Part shown: positions 21,959 through 31,674 of the stretch, in pieces
Numbering within the stretch: position 1 is the stretch's first letter
Layout of the letters: each line of letters opens with the position of its first letter
Assembly: GCA_030340625.1 (NCBI GenBank)
Contig: JAOPHQ010005718.1
Span: 1-64,000 of the forward strand
Direction of reading: 5' to 3'
Length of the DNA stretch: 64,000 nt
Origin: Merluccius polli
Taxonomy: Eukaryota > Chordata > Actinopteri > Gadiformes > Merlucciidae
Made by a program: the position numbers and the translations under genes
Notes under the pieces: generated by a model
Seen by the model: only the letters and a program-made list of their open reading frames with translations
What the model was told of the DNA's origin: nothing
The model's database searches: none

Positions 21959-23437
21959 CAGTGTTTCCCCTAGAAATTTTTCCAGCAGTGGTGCTGTTAC
22001 GTAACGGAGGCAAGCCGCACGCGGCGGCGTGCAGGGGTCTGGGGGCATTCACCTCCGGAAGATTTTTTTTTTTAATAACCCCTTAAACCATAACTTCTGG
22101 CAAGTTTTGTGGATAGAAATGGACATTTTGAGACAAATATGATATACCATCAACAGATTTAATATTGGAGCACGTACCTTGAACTGGTCAGAAACAGAAA
22201 TCTTGATTTTATAATTTTAGACAGGATTACTCATGTTTTTCTTTTGTGTTAATTTTAAGCTTTTATTTACATTATTGGTAGAAATTGATTGGGGCAAAAA
22301 ATATTGAAAATGTTGTCTTAAAGGGGAAATGAACCCAAAAACAACACTATGCTCCAACACTATATTTCATCACATGAATAAAGTTGATTGTGCTGCCATC
22401 AAATGTACTAACTCCATATAAAAAAGAAAAGAATTTAACGGCTACAGTAACGGTGATTTGACGCGTCATCAAATCACCGGAAGAAAAATGCAGGACTACA
22501 AGTTATGAACGTTCTGAATGTGAATCTTCAGGAGAGCAGCCCTCTCGGACACACACACACACAGGGGTTGAAATAAGGCTGTTTTACTCGCCAAATGCGA
22601 GTAATTTTTGTATTTGTCGAGTAATTTATGAAGACCACTCGCCACTCTGGCGAGTAATCTAAGAATTCGCCGCGATTGCCGCGGACCCGCCAGCAACGGA
22701 CCCGCTAGCCGCGGACCCGACCGCGCAGCACCCACCGCCGTCTACAATCGCTGTTAACAGCATGTTACAGCGGTAACAGCATGTGTGTGTCCGAGAGGGC
22801 TGCTCTATTCGGACACATTACTATGAAGCCCCGGTGACGGTGTGGGAGTGCGGATGATAATAAAACAGCGGTAACAGCGATTGTAGACGGCGGTGGGTGC
22901 TGCGCGGTCGGGTCCGCGGCTAGCGGGTCCGTTGCTGGCGGGTCCGCGGCAATCGCGGCGAATTCTTAGATTACTCGCCAGAGTGGCGAGTGGTCTTCAT
23001 AAATTACTCGACAAATACAAAAATTACTCGCATTTGGCGAGTAAAACAGCCTTATTTCAACCCCTGTGTGTGTGTGTGTCCGAGAGGGCTGCTCTCCTGA
23101 AGATTCACATTCAGAACGTTCATAACTTGTAGTCCTGCATTTTTCTTCCGGTGATTTGATGACGCGTCAAATCACCGTTACTGTAGCCGTTAAATTCTTT
23201 TCTTTTTTATATGGAGTTAGTACATTTGATGGCAGCACAATCAACTTTATTCATGTGATGAAATATAGTGTTGGAGCATAGTGTTGTTTTTGGGTTCATT
23301 TCCCCTTTAACGCTTGGCAATTTCAAGATGACGTTGTAGTTGTGCTAAATACCGATCATGTGAAGATTTTTGCAGTGGCGCTGATTTTCCAGCAGTGGCG
23401 CTGCGCCGCTGCTGAATACATAGTAGGGGAAACACTG
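21959..23437. mobile_element. hAT-like element with 5-bp TSD AAGTT, copy 1
   Basis: Ends CAGTGTTTCCCCTA and TAGGGGAAACACTG are perfect 14-bp inverted repeats. AAGTT is duplicated at 21954-21958 and 23438-23442, and the host integrase frame resumes exactly with one copy. A 5-bp TSD fits the hAT5 type better than classic 8-bp hAT, but other superfamilies are possible. A TTAA-flanked foldback occupies its middle. A second, truncated copy lies at 48212-49233. Confidence 0.8.
22322..23306. mobile_element. foldback element with TTAA target site (Kolobok/piggyBac-like)
   Basis: Two arms of about 435 bp (22322-22756 and 22872-23306) are near-perfect reverse complements around a 115-bp loop. TTAA stands at both outer edges (22318-22321 and 23307-23310), and the ends begin AGGGGAAATGAACCC. 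TTAA targets are used by piggyBac and Kolobok; the AGGG end fits Kolobok-type non-autonomous elements. The two identical 79-codon frames starting MGAARSGPRL are the same arm read on each strand and are not genes. Confidence 0.82.
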
Positions 23438-23887
23438 AAGTTAAAAGAATTCTTTGTTCAGTCACCAAGCAGCAAATAGTTGACGATGAGGCCCTCAATA
23501 CAATATTCTGCGAGGTCGAAGCCATGCTGAACGACAGACCCATAACTCCATCCAGTGATGACCCAAATGATCTCGAGGCACTAACACCAAACCACCTTTT
23601 ATTACTAAAGGGAAAGCCCATTCTGCCTCCTGGTCTATTTGATAAACGCGAAACTTATGGAAGAAGGCGCTGGAAACAAGTGCAATATATAAGTGACCTA
23701 TTCTGGAAAAGATGGGCAAAAGAATACCTGCCCACAATACAACAGCGCCAAAAGTGGAACAGGCCCCATCGAAGCTTCTCTATAGGAGACCTAGTCCTTT
23801 TAATTGACGAATCAGCCCCTCGAAACTCTTGGCCACTAGGGCGCATTATAGACACAGTGGCAGATTCTAAAGGCTTTGTGCGTAGGG

Positions 23888-24441
23888 CAGGGGTGTCCAA
23901 ACTTTTTTTAAAGAGGGCCAGATTTGACAATGTGAAGATGCCCGGGGGCCAATACTAACTTTTTATGCCAATAAAAGTTACAATGTAACAATTTTATTTT
24001 CATTGTCACAATTATGTTTTTCTTTTAAATGACAATGTAACCAAATCTAAACCAATCAGGCTTGAACAAATCTACAAACCAGTTTTTCCTTTCTTTCACA
24101 TCTGGAGTCAGATAACAGAATAAATTGTATGGAACACATTAAACTTGCATGAAGTTGATACAAATCTGAACCTCATGTTCATTTTAAACATGACTTGCTC
24201 TTCTCTTTAACAAAATCATTCAGAAAGTCATTTTGTGTCACATCTACAGATATATAACAGCAGCAGTTATGTCGGTTCAAATGCTTCGTTATGTCAACCA
24301 AAAAAGCCAAATCTTCAGTCATACATTATCTGACAATCCTAGCAGGCCATAAATAATATATTATAAAAATGAAGCTTCGGGCCGCATGAAATCTGATCGC
24401 GGGCCGTGATTGGCCCCCGGGCCGTACTTTGGACACCCCTG
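23888..24441. mobile_element. non-autonomous hAT element, copy 2, TSD GCGTAGGG
   Basis: The same 554-bp element as at 14559-15112, with about four base differences noticed. GCGTAGGG is duplicated at 23880-23887 and 24442-24449. It lies near the 3' end of the BEL integrase frame. Confidence 0.92.
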
Positions 24442-24523
24442 GCGTAGGGTAAGGGTCAAGACGCAAACCAATGTTTATGACAGGCCTATTACTAAGTTAT
24501 GCCTCTTACTTGAGGCTGAATAA

Positions 24524-25050
24524 GTTTAAGTAACCCTTTGTCAGGCAACTAAATGTAGTTTGCTTTTTATTTTGATTATTGAAATGAAAAAGTGCTCATT
24601 AAAGCCTGTTGTACTTGAATGCAAAGAAATTGGTTTATAGCGTGCAAAGGAATGGAAACGATATAAACATGATGATGGTGATAATAATGATGATTGATTT
24701 ATCTTTTGAAAGTTTATTTTCAGCTTTTTGAACTTCATGGACCCTTTTTGGTCCGAAGAACTTTTTGTTTTTGCTAACTTTTTGGACTCACAGTCGTGCG
24801 TACACATGCATTCACATATCCACATATATGGACTTTTGAATGGACTTTTACATGCACACACGAAAAGGACTTTCGAACTTTGATATGCCTATGAAATGGA
24901 CATTCTATATGCCATCTGAATATGATTATGCACTGTGGTACTACTTGTGTGATATTTGGATGATCTTGGATAGATTCATGATTTACTGGAATCTGTAATG
25001 GCTATACCTGTATGATCTGTAATTTTGTTTTACAGAATTAGGGGCCGGTA
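24524..25050 (+). other. BEL/Pao 3' untranslated region
   Basis: AT-rich DNA between the integrase stop and the 3' LTR. The sequence directly before the LTR, GAATTAGGGGCCGGTA, is a weak polypurine tract. No gene seen. Confidence 0.65.
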
Positions 25051-25483
25051 TGTTACAGCCATTTCGTGCCTTTTACTGAATGTATTATTTTGGTTTGAAA
25101 TATGGTCATTTTGTTATATGAAACAGTTTTATGGTTTTGAACTACATTTCCCTGCTTGACGTTACCTGCCATCTTTGATGTGACACGAGAGGGTCAAAGG
25201 GTATATGACGGGAAGCACGGTGTTAGTTGGAGGCCGACGGATAATGGGGGTTGGGTGAAATCACACTGTTTTGACCACTCTCTAGTCTACTATTGCTTTA
25301 GAAACAGTTTTTTCGTTAAGATTACATCAATGGACTAATTTACAACAACTTTTCTTTCATGATTATGATTTTGAACACGGACAATAAATGATTTTGCAAC
25401 GTAAACCAAGAGGTGCGTTAATCCAACCAGGCTCTGCATTGTTCACGGCTCGTGGAACTTGGACCTTTTAAATGGACACTACA
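25051..25483 (+). repeat. BEL/Pao 3' LTR
   Basis: 433 bp, from TGTTACAGCC to GGACACTACA (TG...CA), directly followed by the AGGGC target duplication. AATAAA at 25384-25389 (ACAATAAATG) is a possible polyadenylation signal about 95 bp before the end. Confidence 0.85.
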
Positions 25484-25960
25484 AGGGCACTCAACATGGA
25501 CTCCAGGCCTACAATCTAAGAGCCTCCACAAAAGGGCAAATCCAGACAGTTAGTCTACCTCACCAAAGCAAAATAACGCAAAAAGAAAACAAAGGGGAAT
25601 CAACTAGCGATCCACAACAATGCAAAGATGGCATAAATCAAAGTAATACAAAAACACGCAAATAAAACAAAACAAATCTAACCACAGCACACCACAGAGT
25701 GAGGAGCCCTGCTTGACAATTATAGTGCAGGAATTAGTTAGGCCTGGGGCCGCAGACGAGTCGCCGACTACGACTAGTCTAGATGTTCACACTGTAGAAA
25801 AAATAAAATAACGGGTAGCAAGATGGCACTCAGCATAAAGAAAACAAACGGAAAGAAACCAAAACAAAACAGTGGCTACTATCGCCATCAGCACAGTCGC
25901 TCCTAAAACAAATGCAAACATGATCAGTACAATACAGCCATACGCTGTGAGTAAGTATGT
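25484..25960 (-). repeat. Gypsy A 5' LTR, piece 2 of 3
   Basis: Resumes at AGGGCACTCAACATGG and matches the intact LTR up to GTAAGTATGT, where the DDE transposon begins. Confidence 0.92.
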
Positions 25961-26846
25961 TGGGCGTTTCTCAGATTAAGGGACAAATTGGGTTGCTGAA
26001 ATTTTGAAAATCAAAATTCAAAATTTGACTAATTGGTATACATCAAATTATTGGTCCTTTAGTCAGGAGTGATGTTATGAGCTTGGTTGAGACCATACAA
26101 TAAGGGAATTTATCATTTTTTGCCATTTTCTTAACTATGTCAAGGAAATGTGTCATTACCATCACATCATCAAAAATGTGTAAAAAATAAAGCTTAAATG
26201 ATAAATCAGTGCTTTTAAAACATTTTCTTGTTTCTCAGAAAATATATTTTATCTTAAGCTTAATGGGATTGTTGGTTTTTACTTGCAAGATGAAATATAG
26301 TCATTTAAGTATCGACATTTCTGATTCATCAATCTACCCTGGCTTGGAATGTAAACTTATTTTAAGTAAATGCCATATATCAAAACTTTTTTAATACAGT
26401 GATCATTTAGACTGTCCAACATTGTCAAAAATATATAATTGTTGGGTGTTTTTTTATTTATACATTTATACATATACATTTATACATTGGCAAAAATATG
26501 TATGGTGATGGTAATGACACTGCAGTTCTGGTAATGACAGTTTGTTGCGGTAATGACAAATCACAAAATCACATGATCATTTAGACTGTCCAACATTGTC
26601 AATATAATAAATATATAATTGCATGTTTTTGTAATTTATGCACGATTTATTGGTAAACATATGTATGACACCGCAGTTCTAGTAATGGCAGTTTGTGTGA
26701 TAACAAATCACTGATAGTGACCTATTGTAATTTAAGAGCCTAAGTGACTTCAGACCAAAATAAACACCATAGTAATCTGTTTACATCAAAACCAAGTTTA
26801 ATCTGATTATGGAAGACCAAACATGAACTGTGTTCCTTGTGAACAG

Positions 26847-27711
26847 GATTGGTTCAGTATAATTATAGTCTAAACAGACTATTTAATAATTTATTTAATA
26901 AAAAAACATGAAAGAGGAGGGCAGTTAGAACAGGTAAAACACTGACATAACACAATATTCATGCTAAGTATCCCAAACAACTTCAATCTAATCTGACAGT
27001 TCAACAATTCTCAAATTCCCATACTCTCATTCATCATGGACGCTTTTCCAGTCAGATTGGTTCAGTATAATTATAGTCTAAACAGACTATTTAATCATTT
27101 CATAACTACGTTGAGTAAAAAAAAACATGAAACAGGAGGGCAGTTAGACCAGGTAAAACACTGAAATAACACAATATTCATGTTAAGTAGCCTATCCCAA
27201 ACAACTTCAATCTAATCTGACAGTTCAACAATTCTCAAATTTCCAAACTCTCATTCATCATGGACGCTTTTCCAGGCAGATTGGTTCAGTATAATTATAG
27301 TCTAAACAGACTATTCAATCATTTCATAACTATGTTGAATAAAAAAAACATGAAACAGGAGGGCAGTTAGACCAGTTAAAACACTGAAATAACACAATAT
27401 TCATGTCAAGTATCCCAAACAACTTCAATCTAATCTGACAGTTCAACAATTCTCAAATTTCCATACTCTCATTCATCATGGACGCTTTTCCAGACCGATT
27501 GGTTCAGTATAACCATAATCTACACAGACCATTTAATCATTTCATAGCCATGTTGAATAAAAAACAAACATGAAACAGTTAGACCAGGTAAAATACCGAA
27601 ATAACACAATATTCATATTACGCATCCCAAAAAACTACAATCTGATAGTTCATCAGCAATTCTCAAACTTCCATCCTCTCATTCATCATGGACGATACAC
27701 TTTTCCAGACA
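26847..27711. repeat. tandem repeat, about 218-bp period, four copies
   Basis: Units starting GATTGGTTCAGTATAA begin at 26847, 27055, 27279 and 27497. Each ends with a stretch (CTCATTCATCATGGACG) that matches the extreme 3' coding end of the DDE gene at about 27678-27693, so the array grew from the gene's 3' end. Spacing varies between 208 and 224 bp. Confidence 0.8.
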
Positions 27712-28124
27712 GACCCATCAAGCATCATATGCCTGTTTGTGACCGGTTTTGGCTCTGGCACAAGCCCCAGGAAATCTTCATGCCTGTACCACAGGATGTC
27801 ATCTTTCAGAGGCCAAAAAAATCGGTTAACTCCAATTATACTCATTATTTTCACCTGGACAGACTCTGCATCTACATCCTGGACCACACCTGGGTAGGCC
27901 TCCCCATCGTAACAGACCACACACCATTCTCCCACCAAAGACATAGTTATTTCAGGCGTTGTATTGAGCATCCCTTGGCATGGCTCTGTCACCGTAGTGG
28001 TTTTCTTTTTCTGTGCTTTGTTGAGGACCACAGACTCAGGGGCAAAGCAGAGGCAATCTTCAGGAGCTGAGCAGAAACAGCTTAGGATTCGCCAGTTGAT
28101 GTGGCCGGGCTTGGTGGTAAAAAT
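27663..28124 (-). CDS. DDE-like transposon gene, last exon (C-terminal domain)
   Basis: Joined to the upstream exon by a 108-bp intron (28125-28232) with donor CAG|GTGAGC and acceptor TTTGTTTGCAG, phase 0. It encodes a compact domain with VGEWCVVCYDGEAYPGVV, DVDAESVQVKIMSI and FWPLKDDILWYRHED. The pattern of alternating hydrophobic strands looks like a small beta-barrel (Tudor/SH3-like), which is inference. Cysteines cluster at its start (CFCSAPEDCLC). The stop is at 27663, within the tandem repeat that derives from this end. Confidence 0.62.
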   Translation of the reverse strand: MFTTKPGHINWRILSCFCSAPEDCLCFAPESVVLNKAQKKKTTTVTEPCQGMLNTTPEITMSLVGEWCVVCYDGEAYPGVVQDVDAESVQVKIMSIIGVNRFFWPLKDDILWYRHEDFLGLVPEPKPVTNRHMMLDGSVWKSVSSMMNERMEV

Positions 28125-28232
28125 CTGCAAACAAAAAACACAACAGTCATTATAATTTCACACAACACAAATGTAAACTAAAAGACAACCAACACTTTGG
28201 ATTGTTGTACTGCTTATGAGGTGTGTGCTCAC

Positions 28233-28940
28233 CTGGTGGATTTTCATTGTGCCACATACAGTTTCAAGCTGGTCTGGTATAGATCTGTCATTTTCTTCTA
28301 TCTCACTTTCTGTGATGTAGAAGAGCTTGATTTTTGACTTCTCTTCGATCAGCTTCTCAAAGAACATCCTGCCATTTGGAATGTCTGTTCCACCAGCAAC
28401 AAGACCATCTGCCCTCCGTTTTAAGGCTGCGCCAACCCCATCAGCAGCACCCTTTCCATGGCCTGCCTCTAGGAAATTCCATGTGACCTTTTTAAATCCT
28501 AGCTGAAATGGAGCAGAGCTGAGGCAGAAGAAGTTCTTCTTTGACCGATATTGCGTCGTTGGTCCATCACTTATCATGTGCAGCGTGTTCAGAGACGGGA
28601 TGAGCTCTCTGAAGTGAGAGAGTACAGGGTTCAGATGTGTCCATATGGCTGAGGCATCGTGTCGCATTGAAGGGGAGACTGAACAGAAGGATAGAGCACC
28701 ATCAACTGTATAAGCAACTCCTGTGTGCAGCGATACTTGCTTATGAGAGTCTCCAAAATGTACAGCTTGTATTTCTGAAGAATACTTGCAGAGATAATTT
28801 TCAGCGAAGTCCACATGGAGAATTAACTCATTCTCTTGAACATTTTCCTTCAAGGCTTTGAGGGTTGCGTACTGATGTGCAATGTTAAAAGAATGTTTGC
28901 CAAACTTATTCTTTAGTGCTGCTGTGAAATTTTCCAACAA
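28233..28940 (-). CDS. DDE-like transposase core
   Basis: The likely catalytic segment. Three acidic candidates occur in order: ELILHVDFAENY, LHMISDGPTTQYRSK and NFLEAGHGKGAADGVG, giving a D, D, E arrangement with an unusual HGKG..DG.G block around the last. TGVAY and RRADGLVAGGTD follow. I recall similar motifs in unclassified proteins of fish and invertebrates but cannot name the superfamily. The frame is joined to the upstream part by a small indel near 28945 and to the last exon by a clean intron. Confidence 0.65.
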
Positions 28941-29722
28941 GTGCTGAATTGGATTTGCTCCTTCACTGTTAAGTGAGCAGTGAATGTCACCTTCTCGCCA
29001 CCTTTCTTTTTCTCCCTGATTTCAGCTTTGCTCCGCCATTCCATCCACTGTGTTTGCTCACCAGGTTCAAATGCGGCAGTTTGCACTACTTTGTCCTGGC
29101 AACGGACACACTCTCTATACATGCACGCATAATTTGGACTTTCACAACAGAGTGAAAGCATTATGCTTTCAATTCTGTTGCTACTAATCACTTTCAAAAA
29201 GAGCAACTTATCGGCCATGAGTTGAATGTTTGCATGGGTCTTGCATAAACAGGTATCCCTGTCCTGAATGGAGGGTTTCACAATCCAGAAAGGACGGTTC
29301 TCACAGAATTTGCTGTAAGAGATTTTCACCTGAGGATATTCCTCCTTGAAACGTCCATACAGTCTGAAAAGAGACTCATTCAGGTAACGCTTCTGCTTTT
29401 TGACCTTCTGTTTAGTTATTGTGTCTTTCTTTCCTGTGGTAGCACGCGAATTGTTGTCACGTTCCATGAATTCTTTAATTTTGTCTTTTGTAGTGTTGCT
29501 TACCACATTGCTATGCTTCTTTCTGGAATATTGAAGACCAGGTGTTATTGTCTTGCTTCTCATTGTTTTGTATGATATCCCCAGCTCTTTGTGAGCTGCA
29601 TACACTAACCAGTACTTTTTCAAAATGTTTCCAGCAATGACCTTTGATATTATTTGTCTTCCTTTCATTTTCTTTTCATGGTAGGTGTGTCGCAGTTGTG
29701 AGATTAACATGTTATGGAACAC
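28941..29722 (-). CDS. DDE-like transposon gene, middle part
   Basis: Lys/Arg-rich, beginning near FHNMLISQLRHTYHEKKMKG, with KVIAGNILKKYWL and, later, Cys residues that may form a zinc site (CLCKTH, LSLCCES, CMYRECVRCQ). It probably contributes DNA or RNA contacts before the catalytic core. It meets the N-terminal part at a run of nine G (29750 region) where one base would restore the frame, so the break may be a real slip or a sequencing error. It meets the core at an indel near 28945. Confidence 0.55.
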
Positions 29723-30272
29723 AAGTGTCCTTCTGAGATTCCCTTGCCCCCCCCCTCATCTGTTCTCTGGCTTTAGCTCTTGGGGACTGGTCAGTGGTAT
29801 GTTTTCTACTCAACCTGTCTAGCCTTTTCCTGTACCTATTGACCCTTTTCAGTGCATTGTCCAGTTTGTTTTGAGCTGTTTGAAGATCCTGATAGACTTT
29901 CCTTCTATTTCTATTTACTTTTTTGCGTCCTCTTTGCTTTGGGGTTTGGTTGGAATTCGCTATCCCTCCTCTTTCATTATTTTCATTTGGCACATCAGGA
30001 GATTCAGGAGGACTATTCATTGAAAGATAATTTTGTATTTTGCTATTTTCTCTGTCCTTAGCTCTCTTCCTTCGTTGATTAATTTTCCATCTCCTTTTTT
30101 CATGTCTGTGTTCCCGTGAGCTCAATTGGGCAACAGATTTCAGTTTTCCCGTGTCTCTCCTTCTACGATATCTCTCTTTTTCTCTCTGCTGATACAGCGC
30201 ATATTTCTCAGGATCTTCTTTTATACTTTTTCTGTGTAATTTGGACCTTTGAGCAGCTGTTTTTGGAGCCAT
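29712..30272 (-). CDS. DDE-like transposon gene, N-terminal basic domain
   Basis: Starts MAPKTAAQRSKLHRKS. It is extremely basic with heptad spacing (REKERYRRRRDTGKLKSVA; SREHRHEKRRWKINQRRKR; QTAQNKLDNALKRVNRYRKR), so a coiled-coil or bZIP-like nucleic-acid-binding region is likely. TTGTGTTTAG just upstream of the ATG could be a splice acceptor of an untranslated first exon. An upstream in-frame ATG at 30287 is possible; 30272 was chosen because the basic family-like start begins there. Confidence 0.55.
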   Translation of the reverse strand: MAPKTAAQRSKLHRKSIKEDPEKYALYQQREKERYRRRRDTGKLKSVAQLSSREHRHEKRRWKINQRRKRAKDRENSKIQNYLSMNSPPESPDVPNENNERGGIANSNQTPKQRGRKKVNRNRRKVYQDLQTAQNKLDNALKRVNRYRKRLDRLSRKHTTDQSPRAKAREQMRGGARESQKDTCVP

Positions 30273-30287
30273 GTCACACCTAAACAC

Positions 30288-31274
30288 AACAATTGCAATG
30301 AATTAAGTTAGTATTTTAAAAACAAATGCATTACTTTATTTAGAAAACAGTATTTAATATACATATAATATCATATATTATATACCTTTGATTGGTGAAT
30401 GTATATTAATTCATTTAAGACAACATATTCAACATAAATTCTTTAAAGTACAGTATGCTTAATGTATCTGCCGTCATCACCACCACAACCTGTCATTACC
30501 AGCACAAGCTGTAATGTGCTGGTAATGACTGTGCTGGTAATGACATTTTTGCCAAAAAACTAGCCTAAGTAGCAAAGATGATGACTTAGCAAGTGTAACT
30601 AGCTTTCTATGTGTAATGTGCACCATTTTAACTATTAAAGTGATCAAAATAATCAATTTATTTTTTTAAATACAGAAATACAACACATATGGTAATGACG
30701 CATAATAAGTGTACATGCCCAACACAAAGACTAAAGAGTAGATTTACTTACTTTTCTGGACATTAAATCATCAGTCTTGCAGCTTGAAATCCATGTGCTC
30801 CACTATGATATTAGGTTACCATGGCTACCAAACAAACTTTTGATGAAAAAACAGTAGGAAAGTGCCTTTATGCAGAGTGTGCTGGTAATGACGGCTATAC
30901 CATGGGACAGGTAGAAATTAAGCAAAATAGAGTACAAAATGCATATATATGCTTAATCTGTTCATGTAGTTTATTAGTTCAGGTAACATTTGATTCATAT
31001 GCATAATTTTTTTTATTAATTTGTGATGAATAATGTTTAAGATATGACATGACATCTGAAAACTCTAGTTTGGGACAACACCAAAACACAGTTTTTGTAC
31101 CACAAAACACCAATAAAATGTGTTAAAATCATTAGTATGAGCAACCATGAAAAAAAGTCTATGCTTGGTTTTGTTTATACTAATTAGTGGTGCTAAAATT
31201 TATTAGATTTAGTTTGTTTTTAATATAATTACACCCTGTGGACATAAATAGGCCCGAATTCTGGGAAATGCCCA
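30288..31274. other. 5' flank of the DDE gene, no further gene seen
   Basis: AT-rich, with five of the nine GGTAATGAC motifs at 30492-30892 and the right terminal repeat at the end. The 61-codon plus-strand frame at 30821 shows no domain. Confidence 0.6.
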
Positions 31275-31670
31275 TTATACACAAGAGTATGTATACATTA
31301 TTATACATAAGAGTTTGTACCTGCTCCATCCCGGCAACGGGACCACCGTACACTCCCGAACCCACACACAAACCTCCCAGGTCCCAGCCCAACCTCCGTT
31401 TGGATGCAGCTCGCGCTCCTGACAATACAAGGGATACAGAAAACACTCAACTATGGCAACTACAATAAAGTTCTGTCTGCTCGATCATCAGCAACACATA
31501 CCTATATAGCCCACAGATGCTACCAGCGGCAGCGACACACAACCAGCACCGGTCTTGCCAACGAGAACAAATGATACTACGCCTCGGGCACGAGACTTTA
31601 TTGGTCATGTGATTGCCAATTTACAAACGCCCCTCCCCTAGTCAGCCATCAGCGCCTACTGCAGGCTACA
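31275..31670 (-). repeat. Gypsy A 5' LTR, piece 3 of 3
   Basis: Resumes at TTATACACAAGAGTATG and matches the intact LTR to its end CTGCAGGCTACA, followed by the element's TSD CTAT. Confidence 0.92.
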
Positions 31671-31674
31671 CTAT

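Larger units (their letters stand above)
21268..24523 (+). pseudogene. BEL/Pao integrase, frameshifted and split by two insertions
   Basis: Integrase joins element DNA to the target. The part before 21404 gives DGVLRVGGRLSKAALPEELK in one frame. A one-base slip near 21404 falls inside the zinc finger (HVHVD...GHSG, then CRECMTC). The core has VGMDYFGP, SDNGTNF and GGIWERL, the D,D,E residues. After WERLIQQV the 5-bp-TSD element (21959-23437) intervenes and the frame resumes exactly, with EALTPNHLLLLKG and RRWKQVQYISDLFWKRW. The hAT at 23888-24441 intervenes again and the protein ends with LLLEAE and TAA at 24521. Neither insertion changes the frame once one TSD copy is discounted. Confidence 0.82.
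16582..25483 (+). mobile_element. BEL/Pao retrotransposon with an internal inversion
   Basis: Flanked by the 5-bp TSD AGGGC (16577-16581 and 25484-25488) inside the Gypsy A LTR. The right end is a full LTR (25051-25483). The left end keeps only TGTTACAGC, the first 9 bp of that LTR. The next block (about 16591-19566) holds protease, gag and the LTR 3' end in reverse orientation, followed by reverse transcriptase, RNase H and integrase in forward orientation. The stretch between the protease region and the middle of the reverse transcriptase is absent. One 5-bp-TSD element and one hAT are inserted in the integrase region. Confidence 0.85.
25961..31274 (-). mobile_element. DNA transposon with DDE-like spliced gene, superfamily unassigned
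   Basis: Inserted in the Gypsy A LTR. The ends TGGGCGTTTCTCAGA and (reverse complement) TGGGCATTTCCCAGA are imperfect inverted repeats. No TSD was found; ATACA of the intact LTR is missing at the site. The motif GGTAATGAC occurs nine times (either strand), confined to the outer parts (26152-26557 and 30492-30892), as expected for transposase-binding sites. A gene on the minus strand (30272-27663) has a DDE-like core. At 5.3 kb with coding capacity, this would be an autonomous-type element apart from two frameshifts. Confidence 0.72.
6816..31670 (-). mobile_element. Gypsy-type LTR retrotransposon (Gypsy A) with nested insertions
   Basis: A complete Ty3/Gypsy-order element on the minus strand: 5' LTR at the right, primer site, gag, protease, reverse transcriptase, RNase H, integrase, polypurine tract and 3' LTR at the left. 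The target site CTAT is duplicated at 6812-6815 and 31671-31674. The left LTR is whole. The right LTR is recovered as three pieces separated by a BEL/Pao element and a DNA transposon. By eye the LTRs differ at fewer than ten places in about 1 kb, so the insertion is fairly recent. Three hAT elements interrupt its genes. It accounts for 24.9 kb of the window including insertions. Confidence 0.92.

Noticed and set aside
22496..23132. Two identical 79-codon frames (MGAARSGPRL...) on opposite strands, and a third at 48750
   Set aside because: They are the same foldback arm read in each direction; identity follows from the inverted repeat, not from protein selection.
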